A stretch of DNA of 64,000 nucleotides, taken from the NCBI RefSeq assembly GCF_003597395.2, contig NC_133770.1, positions 78,781,548-78,845,547 of the forward strand. The letters run 5' to 3'. The notes under the pieces were generated by a model. It ran no database searches. It was not told the origin of the DNA and saw nothing but the letters and a program-made list of their open reading frames with translations. The stretch comes from Chelonoidis abingdonii (taxonomy: Eukaryota > Chordata > Testudines > Testudinidae). Position 1 is the stretch's first letter; each line of letters opens with the position of its first letter. Of this stretch, positions 57,646 through 64,000 are shown piece after piece. A program made the position numbers and the translations under genes.

Positions 57646-60600
57646 ATTCTGCATTCATCAGCAGGTGTAGCTGGAAAATGCTGGGCATATATGTACTCCT
57701 GCTCTGAGAGGTAAAGTGAGCCCCCGCCCCATGCATACACAGCTCAGTGGTCTGAGCCTCCCCATCAATACTGGACTAGCTTGTAGGACACCATAGAATG
57801 AACCAGGCATGCTGTTGTCCCCATGACTCTTCTGGGCAGGTGAGGATTTGGCCTTACAAGCTGAAGGGTCTTTGGTATATTTCTCATCAGTAATCCCTGA
57901 TTGTTGTAGTCTTGCCAGGATACCTGGAGACCATCTTTGCTTTGCACAGTGACTGGCACAATGGGGCATCAACTTGATTGTTGCTACTGCAAAACAAATG
58001 TTGATGCACTCTTATGGGCGTGCCCAGCATCTGTATTTGTGCAAGGGAAATGAATGAAAGAGGGAATGATTGCTCAGAATGAAGGCTAAAGTGACAATTG
58101 TGTGATCACAAACTTGAACTGGTTTTCTCTTGAATCCTACTTGGGAGGATCATAGATACAGAATGGAAATAAAAGATCTGTGGAAGCACTGTACATTGAA
58201 GAGTTAGATTGTTGTGGAAGATACACGAGATGTTTCAGTAAAACTCTTTGTTATGGATGGATGAACTATCCAGAAGATAAAATCTAGATCGTACTTTTCA
58301 CAGAACTTTGTTTGGAGAATGACGTTGCTAATATAGATGGTAGTGACGGTAAGTGCTAGCACAGCATGTAAATGGAGCTGAAATAGAAAACTAGTATAAG
58401 GCATTTGTGTGGAGAGTGTGAGATGTATCTCTGTAGGTGGATGTCTGGCTAGTTGTACTTGGTGATAGTTTGGGTACTCGGTACTGCAGACAGAGTTGAC
58501 GTTTGTGTAGAGGGAAGATGCTGGTTCAAAAACTTGAATTTCAGCTGCATTGATTTTAATTACACACAGCTACATCACTGTTGTGGAGGGCTTGACTGTA
58601 GTTCTAAAACCACTGGATTACTACATAGAAGGCTGGATTACAGGTTTCAGAGGTTGCAATCTTGCTACTGAGCTAGACTGATATTTGTTCAAGTCCATCA
58701 TTATTCAGTTGAAGAGTGTGATGCTCCTGAAGAGAGAGAAAATATTACCTTGAAGAGCTCCATTGTCAATGAGGAAATTACTATGGCTGCCACCAGCTAA
58801 TTATTTTTAAATCACTTGGGCTATGTTCCTACCACAGAGACTGAAATAAAGTGTTGAAGACATCCCCTTTACTGATGAGAAGCCCTTCATTTTGGCAGGT
58901 AGATTGCTGGTAGGGACATTTGTCCTGCTGTTTAAGAGAAATCGGTAGTGTTGAAAAGAGATTTTTCTTATGTGGATGTATGAGAGATCTTCAAGATGGT
59001 AGAAAACATCTTAAAGAAAGATTCCCTGGGGACAAACTTTAAATACTTTTGCAACAATAAAATCCCATTTAAAGGCTAATTCTGCAGTCTTCATGAAAGA
59101 AAATTGACTGCTATCAATGGGAGTTTTGTCTGGTTTTTAAGGACTGCATTCTCAATCTCTAATTTGCTTGTAACTTGGTTTCAGGAATTGTTGCTCTGTA
59201 AGGGGTCAGCAATGTAAAATTACCTTTTACAAAGGATGAGAAGGGTGAGAAAAGATGTTTGAGAAAAGAGAGACAAAAATCCCTAAAATGTTAGATTAGA
59301 AGTGACGTTTAAGGGGGAAACCAATGAGAGACAAATAAACTGAAGAGAAAAGAATTTTTTTAAAAAAGAGCAAAAATAATTTGCTCTAATTGTGGCTATG
59401 TATCTCAGTTGTCCTGTGGTTTGTTTGCAATCAGTTAGGTGGAAGATTTCAATGGTTCAAAATTTGTTATTTTGATTGATTATGAAAACTATGCTCATCC
59501 AATCTGACTTCTTGTATGAGAAGTCATAAATATAAACCCTAAATTTACTTTGTTTGCTTAAAAGGGGCAATGAACACAGCCGAAGTGAATTCATTAAAAT
59601 ATTCAAGTGAATATTCATAGCTTTTTTTTTCCCATTTCACCCTTAGTTCTAATTAGTTATTGTGGGCCAGTCAGTGGAGCCATGCTGCTTTCCGCCAGCT
59701 GAGAATCTGGCCTTTGTAGACTGTAACAAATATACGTACTGTGTAATATGATCATTCACATATTTTAAAGATGTTAGTCTGTGTAAAAGTATTAGGGCTT
59801 AAATGCATTGTGTGCTGGAGTTTCTAGAGGGGCAATGCCATAGCAGCCCTGGTCCCCATTCCATTCAGCAGAAGTCAGTGATCGGCATTGTGGGAGTATG
59901 ACAAAGACACACAAATTTATCCTATTGTTATGTACAAAATTATAGAAAAAGGAATTAATACTGAAAAAGGACTTGGGGAAAAGCAACAGTTAGATATAGA
60001 ATGGAAAAAAAGGTGGAAAGGAAGAAAAGTAGAAATATGAAAAACAGACAGGAGAGCATTAATTTCCTAGCAAAATGTAATACTCAGATAAAATATCTAA
60101 ATATATTTTCATTTTAATGCTGCAAGACAGATTAATCTGTGGTTGTAAAGGCAAAGGTACAGACTTTGCTTTGTTTCATCCTCACACAAGGATTTTTAAT
60201 CTGCTACCAGTTAAACTGGAAGATTGTAACATTTGCCTTGTTTTATCTCCCAGTATTATTCTAAGCAATGTTCCACGCCCAGTTAGCAGGCCATGAGAAG
60301 AATTGTTGTTTTTGAGCAAGCTTTAGCTTATTTTTTGAGCAGAAAATAGTGAGGAAAAGTAAATTAAATATTTTAAAATATGTAAAATTAACTTACAACT
60401 TATTAAGGCAATATTTATCTTGTTGCAGTGTGTTTTAGCTAGTGACCCCCATATGCTCAGTCAATGTCATGGTTCTTTCAGATATAACGTTTTTCTTTTA
60501 TTAAAGGCAGGTGTCTTTGTTTACCTGACTTTGGATGGGAAGAACTCATAAAAACATCTCAGTGAAGCCATATCACTTCTTTTTTTTTGGTTGTATGTAA

Positions 60601-60781
60601 CTTACGTAACTAAATGGATTTCTGTCAAAAATTGAAACAAGGGCCTAGATTGTGGCTTTAGGCACAACTCTGAACAAGAAGGGGGTGGTACATAAATTGC
60701 AGCAATCCAGGGTTAGCCTTGAGAGGCACTGTGCTTCAGAAGTACCCACTCTGTGTTAATTTCCTCACCTGCTTCATACTT
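57646..60781. other. Unassigned sequence
   Basis: No gene, clear transposon or microsatellite was recognised in over 3 kb. Near 59673-59713, AGCCATGCTGCTTTCCGCC and GCTGAGAATCTGGCC hint at a MITE remnant. Confidence 0.5.
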
Positions 60782-60789
60782 GCTCCAGA

Positions 60790-61047
60790 CAGCAGCGGCT
60801 TCAGGCACCAGCACTCCAAGCGAGTGCCTGGGGCGGCAAGCCATGGGGTGCCCCCTTCCGGTCCCTGCAAGGGCAGTAGTCAGGCAGCCTTCGGCGGCTT
60901 CCCTGAGGGAGGTCTGCCAGTCCCATGGCTTAGGTGGCAATTTGGCAACGGATACGCCAAAGCTGCAGGACCGGCAGACCTCCTGCAGGTGTGCTGCCGA
61001 AGGCAGCCTGCCTGCTGTGCTTGGGGCGGCAAAGAAGCAAGCCCTTA
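60790..61047. mobile_element. Diverged relative of the 52602 MITE
   Basis: The start CAGCAGCGGCTTCAGGCACC and following GCACTCCAAGCGAGTGCC match the left side of the element at 52602 (CTCCAGGCACC, ATGCCAAGCGTGTGC). The right side again reads GTGCTTGGGGCGGCAA. The flanks GCTCCAGA (60782-60789) and GCTCTAGG (61048-61055) match at six of eight bases. Inside, CAGGCAGCCTTCGGCGG is mirrored by GCCGAAGGCAGCCTGCCTG. Length 258 bp; only inverted arms are present, without the tandem array. Confidence 0.75.
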
Positions 61048-61055
61048 GCTCTAGG

Positions 61056-62140
61056 GGACCTATAACAGCAGTTAAGCATGACTTGCCCAATGCTAACTCA
61101 CATGTGCTAGTCAGCTAGTGGGTCTTCCTGCCTTTCCCCATGCACTTGCTCTGCTAGTGCAGAGTAACTGGGCCCAAGAGCTACATAGGCTGTGCAGGGG
61201 CATAAGGGGAATTCTTACTTCCTCTTATTCCCTTGTATGGGCATATAGTCCAAGTCACATTTTAACCCAAGTCCATTCATTTTGATAAATCCTAGGCTGA
61301 GAACCAGGGATATCAGGTATTGGGCCCAGAGCAATTTTATTGCAAGCCTGTTTAAAATCCCACAGAAATGAAGAAAATGATGGAGAGGTGCTGACATGCC
61401 CTCCTGCAATTCTTTGCAAGTTGGTGTAATTCTAACAACCAGCAGCTAGTTATTTGCTCCGATTTAATGGGCAGGTTTAGTAGAAGTAAGTAGGTAGATT
61501 TCTGTTCTACTAGCAAAAGGCCAGCTCGATATCCAATTATTTTAATAAGGCAAAAGAAAAGAAGAATATTATTATGTAGGAGGCAGAAGGCAAGTGACCA
61601 ATATCCTGAGATCAACACAACTACAACAGTACTGCAAACAACATATTATGACGTAAGACAATTATAAGAAAATGTCGATGAATATCATCTTTGTGGACTA
61701 ATAAACACTTCACAAAATACTGTGATCAAAGAAAGTGTATCTAAAGGAATGTCGCAGCTTAGTTGTAAATGCCTGGCAGGCCCTTAGAGAGGGTGACTTT
61801 GATGCTTTCCCCGCTAAAAAGAAATAAATAAATGTGAAGTCAATTGTAAAGGGAAATAACAGTTAAACATATTTAAAGTGATGCTGTACATAAATCATTC
61901 AGGTGACTCCAAATGTTGTGGTACTTTTCCAATTATGTCTACCATCTGACATTCGTTTTTCCTTTAATGAAATATGAGACATTTCCTATGGCTGCTGCAC
62001 ATAAATCAGCGGGGATTCAGATTTCTATTTTCTAAGGATGAGCATTTTGCCGCTGTGATTGATACTGAAGCCCATTTTGCATCTCTGATTGGTACCTTAT
62101 TTATTCTATAACCCTAAGCACGTAGGGCCAGATTCATACT
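61056..62140. other. Unassigned sequence
   Basis: Nothing recognised. Confidence 0.5.
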
Positions 62141-62498
62141 GTCTAGCCATATGATTTTTGCCCCATGAGATTTATAGGATTATAGACTCAAATGTGCTCC
62201 ATGCTAATGTACGGGTTTTTCGTTCTATGAACCAGATTTTGATCTCATTCACACTGATGTGAATCAAGAGTATCTCCACTGAAGACCACAGGTGACATTC
62301 TAGCCTCATGGAAGTCAACAGGAGTTTACCACTGACTACAAGGGGTTTGGATCTCACTCAGTGGATTTATTCAGTTTCACACCAGTTTAAATGAGAGGAA
62401 AGTCTGGTCCATTGTACAAAAAATCTGTACATTAGCGTGGAGCACATTTGAGTCTATGATCCTATAAACCTCATGGGGCAAAATTCATATGACCAGAC
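62141..62498. mobile_element. MITE with about 80-bp terminal inverted repeats
   Basis: The left arm 62141-62220 starts GTCTAGCCATATGA; the right arm 62418-62498 ends TCATATGACCAGAC. The arms pair at about nine of ten positions, including a fully matched stretch around ATAGACTCAAATGTGCTCCA. The central 200 bp include TGACATTCTAGCCTCATGG. No coding capacity. Immediate flanks show no clear duplication. Confidence 0.85.
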
Positions 62499-63620
62499 AC
62501 ACCATTTTGAATTGGGCATAGGACACCCTGACAGTTTGAGGTTTAAGAACACTGAGGAAAGAATTTCTTTCTCAATGGGAATTAATTCAGGTTGTAATAA
62601 AAATATTTTTTCTAACTAAACTGATTAGTTACATTTTGTCTCTTATTAGAAGTTAAACTCTTCAGATGGACAACTAACAGTGCTGGGTCTCTTATCTCTC
62701 GCTCTCTTCAGGGCTTCCTAGTATCTGTCTCAAAGCGTCAACCAGCATTGACGGGTGCATTTTCCCCTTTCTCCTTCCCCTATGTGTGTTTGACCGCTTC
62801 CTAAGCGAGATGAGGGAGTGGGGGCATTGTCCGACTGGCTGGGAGAAGGGATAGGAGGTGAGACAGAGGCACAGAAGCTGCCGCAAATGTAGCGTGGGTC
62901 ACTATGGTATCGCTGACTCATCACCAAGGGACCAGAAGAGCTGGGGAGTTCATGAGCCCAACAGGAGAATCCCCTATTCCCTGGGCCAGGCAAAGCAGCA
63001 CCTAGTCTCCCTGCCCTTGGAAGTGGCAAAATACCAGATTCGGTAGAGACCTGTTGTAGGCATCACACTAGCCGCTCCTTTCTTGGTGGGCTGGAAGGAG
63101 TTTTCCCCTCACCGTGAGCCTGACCTAGGTGAAATGTTGTTGTTGTTATTTTAACCTTCCCCACAGCAAGTTCAGGGTGTGAGGTTGTTATGGTGAGTAG
63201 GGAAGGAAGTTAGGCTATGATGTTGCAACTCATTCAGTAAGGGTGGGGCAGCTCCAGTGCAGGAACTCCCCAGGGAAGGGATACAGTGACTGATAAATGG
63301 CTTGGTGAAGGACTTAAAGGAGGTGTGTGTTAAAGAAGTGGACTGGGGGGAAAGGATGATCAGGACTCCTATGAATGGTATGGCAGTGAACCACCCCCCA
63401 ACCCCCTTATAACTTGCCTTAACCCTCATTTGAGGAGGGGTGGATGGTAAGGTCCCAGCAATGGTTGGGGACCAGGATGGAAAAAGTGGGGGCTGGCGGA
63501 AGCCCCCAGGTAGTTATTGAAATGATCATGGAGTTACCTGCACTGTACACTTTTATCTGCTTGGTAGTACCAGACTTCTAATAATAAAGTTGTGGCCTAA
63601 CTAAACCATATTCAGTGTCT
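62499..63620. other. Unassigned G-rich block ending in a polyadenylation-like signal
   Basis: From about 62680 the sequence is less AT-rich than its surroundings, with GCTCTCTTCAGGGCTTCC and AGCGTCAACCAGCATTGACG. It runs to AATAATAAAGTTGTGG near 63580, where AATAAA lies at 63583-63588. It looks like the 3' part of a transcript or retroelement, but I see no coding frame longer than 99 codons and no LTR ends. Confidence 0.4.
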
Positions 63621-63623
63621 CCT

Positions 63624-63740
63624 GTAAGGTTGGGTTGGATGAATTCCTGGAGATTTCATCACATGATGTAATCTTTAATTAAAGATTAATCTTTAATTCT
63701 TGGAGACTCCAGGACAATCTTGGAGGATTGGCAATCCTAG
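63624..63740. mobile_element. Small MITE with palindromic centre
   Basis: The left part GTTGGATGAATTCCTGGAG and the right part TTGGAGACTCCAGGACAATC belong to a palindromic element that ends GGCAATCCTAG. The centre TAATCTTTAATTAAAGATTA (63669-63688) is a perfect 20-bp palindrome. I remember the complete form, with GGGTTGCCAA ends, as a common turtle repeat; the left end here appears to have lost a few bases. Confidence 0.65.
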
Positions 63741-64000
63741 TTTCCTGTCCTCATTCTGGTATAGCTGAACCAATGCAAAGTTCCATCTCCCAGAGTCCTC
63801 CAAACTACTAGCTTCCAAAATGAATGAATGAGATCCTTAGCTGATATAAATCTATTCACTCACAATATGCAAAACTTGATATTTTGGGGTTCCCACTCAC
63901 ACATTTAGTCTTTACATCAGTTATTGGAATGTCATTGTAGCCTGGACCAAATTTAGGAGTGAGAATTTCAAAATGATTTAGCATCTGTGTTTCTGGCCTT
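63741..64000. other. Unassigned sequence to window end
   Basis: Nothing recognised. Confidence 0.5.

Overview
The window reads as non-coding nuclear DNA from a vertebrate, most likely a turtle (a cryptodiran is my inference). I found no host protein-coding exon, rRNA, tRNA gene, CRISPR array or prokaryotic feature. The turtle assignment rests on the mix of repeats: several CR1-clade LINE copies, a tRNA-derived SINE that I recognise from memory as the Cry type of hidden-necked turtles, MIR-type SINEs, hAT transposons and abundant small inverted-repeat elements. All open reading frames are short, and the informative ones are decayed transposon genes.

Layout. 1-8600: a TA microsatellite, a LINE C-terminal fragment, a SINE split by a probable solo LTR (4.8-6.0 kb), and a GC-rich non-autonomous DNA element (6.3-7.3 kb). 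8.6-16.5 kb: a LINE remnant that keeps only its endonuclease and extreme C-terminal parts, a Penelope-like end with a perfect inverted repeat, two minus-strand CR1 bodies and an 88-nt hairpin. 16.5-36.2 kb: mostly unassigned AT-rich sequence with microsatellites, one MIR and two weak LTR candidates. 36.2-36.7 kb: a GC-rich hAT-type MITE. 39.9-43.1 kb: an RTE-like LINE fragment interrupted by CR1, which is itself interrupted by a probable solo LTR. 45.2-49.2 kb: a 4.0-kb decayed hAT transposon with a perfect 8-bp target duplication and a CR1 tail inside it. 51.7-57.7 kb: a dense nest of elements. 57.7-64 kb: mostly unassigned sequence with three further inverted-repeat elements.

The parts do not form a pathway. 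What they record is a relative chronology of insertions. In five places an insertion can be read to the base, because the target duplication, or the interrupted reading frame or repeat, closes when the insert is removed. The most unusual structure is the MITE at 52602-53082, which carries five tandem 52-bp units followed by inverted copies. It is related to a 52-bp near-perfect palindrome in the separate MITE at 36219-36719.

I saw no credible new cellular system. Family names are from recognition and memory; no search was run.
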